Shown: positions 43,385 through 51,465, counted from the stretch's first letter. The stretch: DNA of 64,000 nt from Sinomicrobium oceani (GCF_900119185.1 NZ_FPJE01000002.1:1-64000); one strand, 5' to 3'. Made by a program: numbers and translations. Notes: generated by a model not told the origin, from the letters alone.

Positions 43385-43873
43385 ATGGCCAACTTCTTAA
43401 AATACAAGGGAATTCATCCGGGGATTGTTTTAAAGCGTGAATTAAAAAAGCGTTCATTAAAACAACGTCCTTTTGCTATGGCCATACAGGAACATCCGCA
43501 AACTTTGAATGCCATTATCCGGGGCGAAAGAAAGCTAAATACGGCTTTAGCCCTTAAGATCGAAGAAAAACTGGGACTGGAAGAAGGTACATTAGCCATT
43601 TTGCAGACCTATTATGACATCCGTAAGGAAAAAGAAAAACGGCCTTCAATAACACCCGATCTTTCCTTACTGAGAAAACCCCTGTTTTGGGATACCGATA
43701 TAAACCGTATAGACTGGCAAAAGCAATATAAAGCAGTTATCAGAAGAGTTTTTGAACGGGGCAATGAGACCGAAAAAAACGAAATCCGTCGTTTTTACGG
43801 AGCAAAAAAAGTAAATGCTGTACTGAAATCAATAACCAGAAAACCCTATACCGTTTCAGGTAGAGAATCATAA
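43385..43873 (+). CDS. AbiEi-like antitoxin: HigA-type HTH fused to DUF6922-like domain
   Basis: The 162-residue protein has an N-terminal HigA-like helix-turn-helix (about 8-75, IHPGIVLKRELKKRSLKQRPFAMAIQEHPQTLNAIIRGERKLNTALALKIEEKLGLEEG). The C-terminal part (about 98-145, PLFWDTDINRIDWQKQYKAVIRRVFERGNETEKNEIRRFYG) resembles DUF6922, a domain usually encoded next to AbiEii nucleotidyltransferases. Its stop is 3 bp before the toxin start. By analogy it is the antitoxin and repressor of a type IV system. Confidence 0.82.
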   Translation: MANFLKYKGIHPGIVLKRELKKRSLKQRPFAMAIQEHPQTLNAIIRGERKLNTALALKIEEKLGLEEGTLAILQTYYDIRKEKEKRPSITPDLSLLRKPLFWDTDINRIDWQKQYKAVIRRVFERGNETEKNEIRRFYGAKKVNAVLKSITRKPYTVSGRES

Positions 43874-43876
43874 AGA

Positions 43877-44524
43877 ATGCTATATTACAATACAGTAAAC
43901 CATTGGCTCCGCAACAGCTTGGTTCAGCTTATGACGGCCGGGGAATTCAGCGATTTCAGATTAGTAGGCGGCACTGCATTGAGTTTGCAAATCGGGCATC
44001 GGGAATCTATCGATATTGATCTCTTTAGCGATCTTGCCTATGGCGATATTGATTTTAACAGAATAACCAAATATTTGGAAACGAACTTCCCGTATATAAA
44101 TCACCTGTCTGATGTAGTCCCGGCATTGGGCAAATCCTACTTTATCGGGGAGCGTGCAGAAAATGCCTTAAAACTTGATGTTTTTTATACAGACCCTTTT
44201 ATTCAGCCTCCTCTGGTAGAAGATAGCATTCGTATGGCTACTGTTGAAGAAATTATTGCTATGAAACTCGATGTAGTACAACGCGAAGGACGTAAAAAGG
44301 ATTTTTGGGATTTGCACGCACTTTTCGATTCATACAGTATCGACCAAATGCTACGGCTACACGAACAGCGTTATCCTTACAACCACGACAAAGAACTCAT
44401 ACTAAAAAAATTCACGGACTTTTCCAGGGCGGATGAAGATTTCGATCCCTCATGTTTATTGGGGAAATACTGGGAATTTATAAAAGAAGATATACAGGAG
44501 GTTATAAAGAATTACAGAGATTAA
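43877..44524 (+). CDS. AbiEii-like nucleotidyltransferase toxin
   Basis: The 215-residue protein shows the minimal nucleotidyltransferase signature of AbiEii: FRLVGGTALSLQIGHRESIDIDLFSD with G31-G32-T33 and the metal aspartates D46/D48, a third acidic strand ALKLDVFYTDPF, and the family block MATVEEIIAMKLDVVQREGRKKDFWDLHALFDSY. AbiEii toxins modify tRNA acceptor ends or other nucleotide targets and give abortive phage infection. It is coupled to the antitoxin gene upstream. Confidence 0.9.
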   Translation: MLYYNTVNHWLRNSLVQLMTAGEFSDFRLVGGTALSLQIGHRESIDIDLFSDLAYGDIDFNRITKYLETNFPYINHLSDVVPALGKSYFIGERAENALKLDVFYTDPFIQPPLVEDSIRMATVEEIIAMKLDVVQREGRKKDFWDLHALFDSYSIDQMLRLHEQRYPYNHDKELILKKFTDFSRADEDFDPSCLLGKYWEFIKEDIQEVIKNYRD

Positions 44525-44541
44525 CCTTAATCGAATATTTT

Positions 44542-45057
44542 ATGAACAATTTTAATGAATATCTCCATAATTTTGCTGTTTGGACAGCGGCCAGGGCAGT
44601 ACAAAGAAATTTTACCAATACTCAAAATATTAAAGCTGCTATTGACCATGCCCGGCTAAAAGAAAACCTTATAGATACTCCCCTGAACTTCTTTCAAGAA
44701 TCTGAATTTGATGAATTTCACCGTAAGACCTCAAATGATTTAATGGATTATTTTAAAGGGATTAATATAAAAGACCCAACTTATGGTAGAGTAGCAAAGA
44801 TTATTTCTATTTACATTAAAACGGCCATAATCATCAGGGATTCGGGAAAGGGTGAGATTTCCAGGGTAGCACATCCTCCCATAGATAATATTTTGCTAAC
44901 AAATCTGCATAAAGAGAATAAGCTATTGAAAGTAGGAAATACAAAATGGACACAGTTAGGTGAAAAACAATATTTTCTTTTGATTGAAAAATTAAGGACT
45001 TTGAATTTTGAATATTTTTGGCAAATAGAGAAGTATTGGAAACCTACACGAAACTAA
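44542..45057 (+). CDS. hypothetical protein, third gene of the AbiE-like module
   Basis: I chose the ATG at 44542 (MNNFNEYLHNFAVWTAARAVQRNFTNTQNIKAAIDHARL), 17 bp after the toxin stop; the earlier frame from 44452 overlaps the toxin gene. The 171-residue protein is helical and soluble, with a notable WTAARAVQRNF motif near residue 14. I have seen this motif in uncharacterised bacterial proteins but know no function. It is transcribed with the toxin pair, so it could be an accessory factor of the same defence module or a passenger. Confidence 0.72.
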   Translation: MNNFNEYLHNFAVWTAARAVQRNFTNTQNIKAAIDHARLKENLIDTPLNFFQESEFDEFHRKTSNDLMDYFKGINIKDPTYGRVAKIISIYIKTAIIIRDSGKGEISRVAHPPIDNILLTNLHKENKLLKVGNTKWTQLGEKQYFLLIEKLRTLNFEYFWQIEKYWKPTRN

Positions 45058-45164
45058 TTATGGCTGAGTTAGCCGGAATTCCCTTATTATAAAAAAAACA
45101 ATTTAACAGAGTCGTTCATTAGTTGTAGTCTACAATAGCTTATAAGCTAATATCGGGAGCAGTT

Positions 45165-45338
45165 TTATATTCCGTTTCTGCTTTTCCAAGCGCTTAATGT
45201 TGTCGGATGTTTATTATCCATTGGATAATTCCGTAATACAAAGTCAAATTGTTTGGCTGTCAATAGAACAAATGTTCCGTCATTACCGTAATCTATAGGA
45301 TAAAATTGCTCATCAGAACCTTGTCTTCCCAACTCCAT
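45165..45338 (-). CDS. small hypothetical ORF (57 residues)
   Basis: On the minus strand an ATG at 45338, preceded by an in-frame TGA, opens 57 codons: MELGRQGSDEQFYPIDYGND ... FVLLTAKQFDFVLRNYPMDN ... LSAWKSRNGI. The composition is protein-like with no bias artefact. No family was recognised. It lies inside the decayed element and may be intact or a fragment. Confidence 0.4.
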   Translation of the reverse strand: MELGRQGSDEQFYPIDYGNDGTFVLLTAKQFDFVLRNYPMDNKHPTTLSAWKSRNGI

Positions 45339-45379
45339 GTTTCACATTTTGATAAAGTTTACATACGCTATCCCCTATT

Positions 45380-45770
45380 ATGGAATGTTCAATGTCATGG
45401 GCACACAAAAAAACTATTTCACTATCCAGCGCTATATCTTCAAGTTCCTTAAAAGCATATAGAACTGCCGATAAATATTTACAGGAACTGGATTATGATT
45501 TCATTATAAAGTTCGAAAAATATTTACGGGGGCTACGTTCCGGGGAACCATCAAAAACCGATAGGTAGCAATACCATAATGAAGCCTATCGAACGGTTCC
45601 GAAAGCTGCTATATCTGTCGCAAAAACTGAAATGGATAGAACGTCAGTTGAAACTAAGGATACCGGAACAGGTCGTGAGACGGAACATTCAACGTTTCCC
45701 TATGATTTCATGTTTAAACTGACCACAGAAAAGTTGGAGTATTGGAGATCACCATTTGTGATGTCCAATC
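45380..45770 (+). pseudogene. second integrase remnant, frameshifted
   Basis: The frame at 45380-45568 carries a SAM-like integrase piece (LKAYRTADKYLQELDYDFIIKFEKYLRG). In the next frame the text continues as KPIGSNTIMKPIERFRKLLYLSQKLKWI, which matches the N(x)MKHLERFRKMxxxAxKLxWI core of Bacteroidota integrases. A third frame gives FPYDFMFKLTTEKLEYW, like the DPFxxYKLKFxxxxxEYL segment. So one gene has at least two frame changes and no start or catalytic domain. Confidence 0.62.
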
Positions 45771-45919
45771 ACATCTAATAAAATAGGATTACGATATGTG
45801 CTCCCTTTGCATTTTCCGAACAAGGGTTCACCATGCCCTTCAGTATATTGAACAGGTAAACATTTCCATCGTCAGGGGATAGCAAGCATCTTGCGGACTA
45901 TGGGAATTTAAAGGAGCAA

Positions 45920-46042
45920 ATGGCCGAATTTCAAATAGAAATAAACATTAAATCCAAGGACATCTACCAAGCGTTGAACTACCTGTTGCAAAAAGATAAG
46001 GTACAGATTGACCAAAAGAACAGAAAGCAAATTGGTTTTTAA
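45920..46042 (+). CDS. small ORF of 40 residues, possibly a gene end
   Basis: ATG at 45920 to TAA at 46040: MAEFQIEINIKSKDIYQALN ... QKDKVQIDQKNRKQIGF. The frame is compositionally sound, but the length and neighbourhood suggest either a small orphan or the 3' end of a lost mobile-element gene. The stretch 45773-45919 before it holds nothing that I can recognise. Confidence 0.3.
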   Translation: MAEFQIEINIKSKDIYQALNYLLQKDKVQIDQKNRKQIGF

Positions 46043-46112
46043 AAAAGTAATATTTAACAAATCAAAGGAAACTGCCACTATTCAATGTACCGTATGATCT
46101 ATTTGAATTTAT

Positions 46113-46120
46113 TAACTTTG
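46113..46120 (+). promoter_or_regulatory. -7-like box touching the AraC gene start
   Basis: TAACTTTG matches TAnnTTTG and ends one base before the ATG at 46122. Confidence 0.3.
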
Positions 46121-46121
46121 C

Positions 46122-46991
46122 ATGATGTCAAGAAATTTGTCTACATACAACAACGAGTTAAAACTAAAAGGCTTCAATGTCTTTCAAATTGAGAAAGACG
46201 GCAATGCGACCAAGGTGTATAGCCGAAAGGATTTTTATAAAATCTGTTTGACCACGGGTAAAAGCCGTATTCACTATGCTGACAGAAGCTTTGATGCCGA
46301 AGCTACCATTCTATTTTTCGGAAACCCGAATATTCCCTATTCCTGGGAAACGCTCTCTACCAGATATGTGGGCTATACTATTCTTTTTTCAGAAGATTTT
46401 TACACTTCGGGGAAGCATTCGGAAACGTTGCAAAAATCACCTTTGTTCAAAATGGGTGGCACTCCGATTTTAGAAATTTCAGAAGACCAACGACTGTTTT
46501 TGAATAGCATTTTTCAAAAGATGATTGAAGAACAACAATCTGACTATGAACATAAAGACGACCTGATTCGTAATTATATCGACTTGATTTTGCACGAATC
46601 CTTAAAATTAAAACCGTCTGAAAATTACAACCAGGACAAAAACGGAGCGGAACGATTGACTAACGTTTTTATGGAGCTCTTGGAACGGCAATTTCCAGTA
46701 GAAAGTTCCGATAGGCCTCTTCAATTGAGAACTGCCAAAGATTATGCAAAGGACCTTTCGGTACACGTCAATTACCTGAATCGTGCCGTAAAGGAAGTTA
46801 CGGGAAAAACTACCACAACCCACATTTCAGAGCGCATTATCAGTGAAGCCAAAGCCATTTTACAAAACACCGATTGGAATGTTTCGGAAATCGCATACGC
46901 TTTGGGATTTGAGTACCCAACTTACTTTAATAATTTCTTCAAAAGGCAAACAGGAGTTAGTCCATCTTCCATTCGGTTAGAAAAAGTTTGA
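46122..46991 (+). CDS. AraC-family transcriptional regulator
   Basis: The 289-residue protein has an N-terminal cupin-like effector domain (about 15-175) and a C-terminal double HTH: RTAKDYAKDLSVHVNYLNRAVKEVTGKTTTTHISERIISEAKAILQNTDWNVSEIAYALGFEYPTYFNNFFKRQTGVSPSSIR. It starts with two Met codons. It stands at the head of a same-strand cassette (acetyltransferase, cyclophilin-like, cupin, hydrolase) of lower G+C than the surrounding chromosome, and is the likely regulator of that cassette. Confidence 0.93.
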   Translation: MMSRNLSTYNNELKLKGFNVFQIEKDGNATKVYSRKDFYKICLTTGKSRIHYADRSFDAEATILFFGNPNIPYSWETLSTRYVGYTILFSEDFYTSGKHSETLQKSPLFKMGGTPILEISEDQRLFLNSIFQKMIEEQQSDYEHKDDLIRNYIDLILHESLKLKPSENYNQDKNGAERLTNVFMELLERQFPVESSDRPLQLRTAKDYAKDLSVHVNYLNRAVKEVTGKTTTTHISERIISEAKAILQNTDWNVSEIAYALGFEYPTYFNNFFKRQTGVSPSSIRLEKV

Positions 46992-47046
46992 TTTTCATAA
47001 TCATTGGTTTGAAAATCTTTAACGGCACCTATTAAAATCACCCGAC

Positions 47047-47068
47047 CTTTGTATCAAAGAATACAAAG
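47047..47068 (+). promoter_or_regulatory. inverted repeat abutting the acetyltransferase start
   Basis: CTTTGTAT (47047-47054) is inverted as ATACAAAG (47061-47068), spacer six bases, directly before the ATG at 47069. It may be a regulator site or a hairpin limiting translation initiation. Confidence 0.4.
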
Positions 47069-47632
47069 ATGGATAAATCGGATATTTTTAAGCGATTGGG
47101 AAACGGAGAAATTATTTCATCCAGTGACAGCCAAAGAAAAGAATTAAGAAATGCTTCATACGACACGAAAAAACTACTCGTGCAAATGAACAATGTAACA
47201 GACCCAACTGAAATCAGAAATTTGTTGAGTCAAATCACAAACACGGAAATTGACGAAAGTGTGGCCGTGTTCACCCCTTTATATATCAATTATGGCAAGC
47301 ATACCAAAATCGGTAAAAATGTATTTATCAATTTTGATTGTGTGTTTTTGGATTTAGGCGGTATTACCATTGAAGATAATGTACTTATAGCACCAAAAGT
47401 CAGTTTGCTTTCCGAAGGACATCCTATTTCGCCAGATGAACGCCATTCACTTGTTCCAAAACCTATCCGTATCAAAAGGAATGCCTGGATCGGAGCAAAC
47501 GCTACGATTCTACAAGGTGTTACCATCGGCGAAAATTCGGTAGTTGCCGCAGGTTCAGTGGTTTCAAAAGATGTTCCTGACAATATGATTGTAGGTGGTA
47601 TTCCGGCAAAAATCATTAAAACTATTGAATAA
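47069..47632 (+). CDS. maltose/galactoside O-acetyltransferase-like (hexapeptide) protein
   Basis: The 187-residue protein belongs to the LacA/Maa/NodL left-handed beta-helix family: N-terminal helical cap (1-55, DKSDIFKRLGNGEIISSSDSQRKELRNASYDTKKLL), then hexapeptide repeats (YGKHTKIGKNVFINFDCVFLDLGGITIEDNVLIAPKVSLLSEGHPISPDERH) with the catalytic His in SEGHPI, and IRIKRNAWIGANATILQGVTIGENSVVAAGSVVSKDVP. Uses acetyl-CoA. Second gene of the 46-49.7 kb cassette. Confidence 0.92.
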   Translation: MDKSDIFKRLGNGEIISSSDSQRKELRNASYDTKKLLVQMNNVTDPTEIRNLLSQITNTEIDESVAVFTPLYINYGKHTKIGKNVFINFDCVFLDLGGITIEDNVLIAPKVSLLSEGHPISPDERHSLVPKPIRIKRNAWIGANATILQGVTIGENSVVAAGSVVSKDVPDNMIVGGIPAKIIKTIE

Positions 47633-48083
47633 TACTGAAAAAACTCGATGTGCCATCATCCTTATTCTTGGCTGTATTCAATTGTGTGCCTGGGGTAAGG
47701 ACAAAAAGTGGAGCACATCAATACAAGATACAATGAAACTAAAAATAACAATAGAGGGAAATACGGCAACAGCAATTTTATACAACACCCCGACAAGCAG
47801 GGATTTTGTGACCATGCTTCCGCTTACCGTAGAAATGGACGATTATGCCAATACGGAAAAGATATTCTATCCGTCGCGAAAACTTTCAGTTCAGGATGCC
47901 CCAAAAGGTTTCAACCCGTCCGTTGGCGATATTACGCTGTATGCCCCTTGGGGAAATATTGCTCTGTTTTATAAGGATTTCGGCTATTCCAACGGATTGA
48001 TTTCCTTGGGAAAAATTACGAGTGGAATAGAGTATTTCAAAGTAAAAGGAAAAATTGCCGTAACCTTCGAATTGGAACAATAA
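47625..48083 (+). CDS. secreted cyclophilin-like-fold protein
   Basis: The core MKLKITIEGNTATAILYNTPTSRDFVTMLPLTVEMDDYANTEKIFYPSRKLSVQDAPKGFNPSVGDITLYAPWGNIALFYKDFGYSNGLISLGKI is a cyclophilin-like barrel found in many small bacterial proteins. Upstream in frame lies a signal-like stretch (CAIILILGCIQLCAWG), so a TTG start at 47625 overlapping the acetyltransferase stop is plausible; alternatives are GTG at 47595 and ATG at 47733. No catalytic function is established. Confidence 0.72.
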   Translation: MNNTEKTRCAIILILGCIQLCAWGKDKKWSTSIQDTMKLKITIEGNTATAILYNTPTSRDFVTMLPLTVEMDDYANTEKIFYPSRKLSVQDAPKGFNPSVGDITLYAPWGNIALFYKDFGYSNGLISLGKITSGIEYFKVKGKIAVTFELEQ

Positions 48084-48099
48084 CTCAAAATTAAAAGCT

Positions 48100-48609
48100 A
48101 TGAACAAGTATATCAAAACCATTGCAATCCTTACAGGAAGTTTATTCCTGATAACTGCTTGCAATTCAAACGATGAAAAAAAGCAAGAAAATATGAACGC
48201 AGACAAAAACGAATTGGACGCTATTTTTCCAAAAGGCGAAAAAGGCCCTTCAGATTTTTTTACAGGAAATGCATATAATATTGGATTGGTAGATGTGGAC
48301 TCCGTTTTCACCACAGCCGTTGGCAACGTGTTTTTTGAACCCGGAGCAAGAAGCAATTGGCATACGCATCCATCAGGACAAATATTGATTATCACAGATG
48401 GAGTTGGCTACCACCAAATTGAAGGACAGCCCATTGAAATCATCAAAAAAGGAGATGTGGTAAAGTGTCCGCCAAATGTAAGGCATTGGCACGGAGCAAG
48501 TCCAGATGTCGGATTACAGCAATTGTACATCGTGCCCAACACTGAAAATGGCATTGTCGATTGGCAGGAAGCCGTAACCGACGAGGAGTATAAAAAGCAA
48601 CAAAATTAA
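48100..48609 (+). CDS. cupin-domain lipoprotein
   Basis: The 169-residue protein has a lipoprotein signal (FLITAC, Cys21), a charged linker and one cupin barrel: GNVFFEPGARSNWHTHPSGQILIITDGVGYHQIEGQPIEIIKKGDVVKCPPNVRHWHGASPDVGLQQL. The metal-binding HxH..(Q/E)..H set is present (NWHTHPSGQ and RHWHGA). Such cupins often accompany AhpD/carboxymuconolactone-decarboxylase-type proteins and quinone or aldehyde detoxification. It sits 10 bp before the hydrolase gene. Confidence 0.9.
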   Translation: MNKYIKTIAILTGSLFLITACNSNDEKKQENMNADKNELDAIFPKGEKGPSDFFTGNAYNIGLVDVDSVFTTAVGNVFFEPGARSNWHTHPSGQILIITDGVGYHQIEGQPIEIIKKGDVVKCPPNVRHWHGASPDVGLQQLYIVPNTENGIVDWQEAVTDEEYKKQQN

Positions 48610-48619
48610 AATAAGGAAA

Positions 48620-49681
48620 ATGAAGATACAATTGGTAGCAATGACATTTTCGCTGTTGCTATTGGGAGCTTGTCAGCAAAAAAGAGAAGTTAAACAAGAA
48701 GCACAAACACAAAAATCAGAAATTATGAGCAAGACAGCAGAACATTATACTTTTGAGTTGAGCGATAAGGTGATACGTCAGAAAGTAGCCTTCAAAAACC
48801 GTTACGGCATTGAATTGACAGGTGACTTGTACCTTCCCAAAAATGGTGGAAACAATTTACCGGCATTGGCAATAAGCGGGCCATTCGGAGCGGTAAAAGA
48901 ACAGTCTTCAGGCTTGTATGCCAACCAAATGGCAGCACGTGGATTTGTAGCTTTGGCATTTGATCCATCCTACACAGGAGAAAGCGGTGGCGAACCACGC
49001 AACGTGGCATCACCCGACATCAATACTGAAGATTTCAGTGCTGCAATCGATTTTCTTGGTTTACAGGATAATATTGACAGAAACAAATTGGGCATCATCG
49101 GCATTTGCGGATTTGGCGGTTTTGCACTCAACGCCACAGCGGTGGATAAACGGATAAAAGCTGTTGCCACGACCAGTATGTACGATATGTCGAGAGTAAA
49201 TGCAGAGGGATACTTTGGCTCTACCACACCTGAACAACGTCGTGAAATACTTAAACAAATGAGCCTGCAACGTTGGGAAGATGCCAAAAACGGCATACCA
49301 AAATATCCCGAAAACGGATTGGCACAAACCAATGAGAAATCACCGCAATTCGTGAAGGAATATTATGATTATTACAAAACTGAAAGAGGTTTTCACGAAC
49401 GTTCTTTAAACTCCAATGGCTCATGGACAGCAACCAATAGCTTGTCCTTTATGAATATGCCGCTTTTGACTTACATCAAGGAAATTTCGCCAAGACCAAT
49501 GTTACTGATTGCAGGAGAAAATGCACATTCTAAATATTTCAGTGAAGATGCTTACAAAGTTGCTTCCGAACCCAAAGAGTTATTGATTATCCCCAATAAA
49601 GTACATACCGACTTGTATGACAAAACCGATGTCATTCCCTTTGACAAATTGGAATCTTTCTTTGAAGAGAACTTGAAATGA
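48620..49681 (+). CDS. alpha/beta hydrolase lipoprotein (dienelactone-hydrolase-like)
   Basis: The 353-residue protein has a lipoprotein signal (LLLGAC, Cys18) and an alpha/beta hydrolase domain (about 45-350): GIELTGDLYLPKNGG, AISGPFGAVKEQSSGLYANQMAARGFVALAFDPSYTGESGGEPRN, and the elbow IIGICGFGGFALNATAVD, where Cys replaces the usual Ser, as in dienelactone hydrolase. The acidic and His residues lie near LIAGENAHSKYFS and PNKVHTDLYD. It closes the cassette and is followed by a strong terminator. Confidence 0.88.
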   Translation: MKIQLVAMTFSLLLLGACQQKREVKQEAQTQKSEIMSKTAEHYTFELSDKVIRQKVAFKNRYGIELTGDLYLPKNGGNNLPALAISGPFGAVKEQSSGLYANQMAARGFVALAFDPSYTGESGGEPRNVASPDINTEDFSAAIDFLGLQDNIDRNKLGIIGICGFGGFALNATAVDKRIKAVATTSMYDMSRVNAEGYFGSTTPEQRREILKQMSLQRWEDAKNGIPKYPENGLAQTNEKSPQFVKEYYDYYKTERGFHERSLNSNGSWTATNSLSFMNMPLLTYIKEISPRPMLLIAGENAHSKYFSEDAYKVASEPKELLIIPNKVHTDLYDKTDVIPFDKLESFFEENLK

Positions 49682-49710
49682 GAAAAAGGATTCAAGTTCA
49701 GTTTAGTTTT

Positions 49711-49767
49711 AAAGGAAGCACTTTACACACTTTTTTTGGATGATGTGATTAAGGTGCTTCCTTTTTT
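49711..49767 (+). terminator. terminator of the 46-49.7 kb cassette
   Basis: AAAGGAAGCAC (49711-49721) pairs with GTGCTTCCTTT (49754-49764), followed by Ts; the loop is long (32 bases). Confidence 0.8.
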
Positions 49768-49872
49768 CCCATAAAAGTGGATCAGACATGTTTTTATAGT
49801 ACGAATCCCTAAATCATTTTAAGAGCCTTAAGATGTGTAACGCTTACCCGTATTGGCTGTAGTCTTTTTATT

Positions 49873-50340
49873 TTAATCCCATATCTCTGGTCGATTAATA
49901 TTCATGGCTCTTAAATAGGAAAGAAACTGTCCTGCGTGAACAGCTTCGTGATATCCAATACGCAATAAATATTTTCCGAGGATTTTCTTCTCCCCATTAC
50001 CGGGATGAATGATTTCAGTTTCGTTTAATTCCGTATCCGAAAATTGCCGGACACTTTCCAAAAATGTATTCCGGTAGGGTTCGGCAAATTCAAGTTCGTC
50101 AGTAACACTACGGAATGGCCGATTTTTCCAAGGCGTTTTATAAGCTGTCATATCCCCTTTATTTATTATGATATTCCATCCATAGTCGGCTTCTAAAACG
50201 TGCCTGATCATTTCTATTGCAGTCATTGCTTTTTCGTCAGGTTTCCAATGGTAATAGTTTTCAGGAAGTTCTTTCCAGAGTTTTACGCTTTTTCTCCTGA
50301 TTTCCGTAAAGTTTAAAATTATAAGTTCCGATGGAGTCAT
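49873..50340 (-). CDS. DinB-family protein
   Basis: The 155-residue four-helix-bundle protein has the DinB/YfiT layout: helix 1 with FTEIRRKSVKLWKELPENYYHWKPDEKAMTAIEMIRHVLEADYGW (first His about 47) and the paired metal histidines in IGYHEAVHAGQFLSYLRAM (about 128 and 132), ending RPEIWD. Members are metal-dependent thiol-transferases or have unknown roles. Single gene on the minus strand. Confidence 0.88.
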   Translation of the reverse strand: MTPSELIILNFTEIRRKSVKLWKELPENYYHWKPDEKAMTAIEMIRHVLEADYGWNIIINKGDMTAYKTPWKNRPFRSVTDELEFAEPYRNTFLESVRQFSDTELNETEIIHPGNGEKKILGKYLLRIGYHEAVHAGQFLSYLRAMNINRPEIWD

Positions 50341-50503
50341 TCTCTTTGTTTCAAAAATATGGTTTCACATTATAGTCAACGGCATTGTGTATGACACATG
50401 CTCTCCGAAGAGCAACACCACAAACCTTTTATACCGCAACAGCATGGTTCGGATTATGAAGACTGTAATTCAATCATTTAAGATCAGCAAAACAGTACCA
50501 TTC

Positions 50504-50860
50504 TCACATATCGTAATCCGTAAATCCCAAAACATTTCCCGCAGGATCTTTAAATTCTACAGCCCAGCCTGTGCTAATTTTGTATGGTGCAGTCAAAAAT
50601 TCCACTCCTTTATTGTTTAGTTCCTCATAGGTCGCCTGAACAGACGCTACCTTAAACCAGATCGCAGGTTTGGCTGTCGGAAATTTTGTAAGGTCTTTCA
50701 ATATTATCGCGGGTTCGTTTTCTCCTACCTTAAACGCCGTCATCCCCATATTGCTAAAATCAAATTTGAGGTCGAGCCCCAATGTATCGCGATAAAAGAA
50801 CTTTGATTTTTCCAGGTCTGTTGCTCCGAGGAAAAAATTGTCGTAATCTTCTATTTTCAT
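50504..50860 (-). CDS. VOC-family (glyoxalase-fold) protein
   Basis: I chose the ATG at 50860, which overlaps the upstream gene's stop as ATGA. The 118-residue protein is one VOC module: YDNFFLGATDLEKSKFFYRDTLGLDLKFDFSNMGMTAFKVGENEPAIILKD ... IWFKVASVQATYEELNNKGVEFLTAPYKISTGWAVEFKDPAGNVLGFTDYD. The metal ligand positions are partly replaced (F and T/E), so it may be a binding rather than metal enzyme. Confidence 0.88.
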   Translation of the reverse strand: MKIEDYDNFFLGATDLEKSKFFYRDTLGLDLKFDFSNMGMTAFKVGENEPAIILKDLTKFPTAKPAIWFKVASVQATYEELNNKGVEFLTAPYKISTGWAVEFKDPAGNVLGFTDYDM

Positions 50861-51465
50861 CTGTAAATCAACTTTTGAATGAATACTAATTTTTTGTCTG
50901 CCTGATCCCAATTCAATATTTCGGCATCCACAAGGTCTTTGTGTTTTTTGCGAATATCTCTCAGGGAATTCCCTATGGATTTCCTCAAATATTCGCTGTC
51001 GTCAGATTTTGCACTTGCAATAAACCGAATGGCTGTTTCAGGGTTTTCTTTAAAATAAGGGCGGCTTGTCCAGATACGCAATCCTTCGATAACCGCTCTT
51101 TTTACATTCGGGTTTGTGGCTGTCAGCCATTTTTTAACGGTCGGTAAACTCTTTTCATAGCCTATAGCCTGGCAATAGTAATCCAATGCCTTTGCCAGCA
51201 TTTCCTGCACACGCCAATCGTTGTCGTCTGCAACTTTCGTTTCGAGAAGCCGGAGGGCTTCGGCATTGTTAACCGAAAGTTGTCCCAAAAGATAAGTGGC
51301 CAGCATTCTGACCTGATAACTGGGGTCCGTCAAAAATTTTGTCGCAAGATCAAAATGCTTTTGTGTTTTATCTGCCAAAATAATATCACCTGCCTCAATA
51401 ATATGCCTGAACCCGTGTTCAATTTTCTTTATGTCGTCAAGGAGTTTTTTCATCGCTAAAGTCAT
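50857..51465 (-). CDS. HEAT-repeat / DNA-alkylation-repair-like protein
   Basis: The 202-residue protein (start at 51465 or at the second Met, 51453) is made of HEAT-like helices: FLTDPSYQVRMLATYLLGQLSVNNAEALRLLETKVADDNDWRVQEMLAKALDYYCQAIGYEKSLPTVKKWLTATNPNVKRAVIEGLRIWTSRPYFKENPETAIRFIASAKSDDSEYLRKSIGNSLRDIRKKHKDLV. This is the typical shape of AlkD-like proteins. It is a distant relative of the product at 10024-10839. Translationally coupled to the VOC gene. Confidence 0.82.
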   Translation of the reverse strand: MTLAMKKLLDDIKKIEHGFRHIIEAGDIILADKTQKHFDLATKFLTDPSYQVRMLATYLLGQLSVNNAEALRLLETKVADDNDWRVQEMLAKALDYYCQAIGYEKSLPTVKKWLTATNPNVKRAVIEGLRIWTSRPYFKENPETAIRFIASAKSDDSEYLRKSIGNSLRDIRKKHKDLVDAEILNWDQADKKLVFIQKLIYR

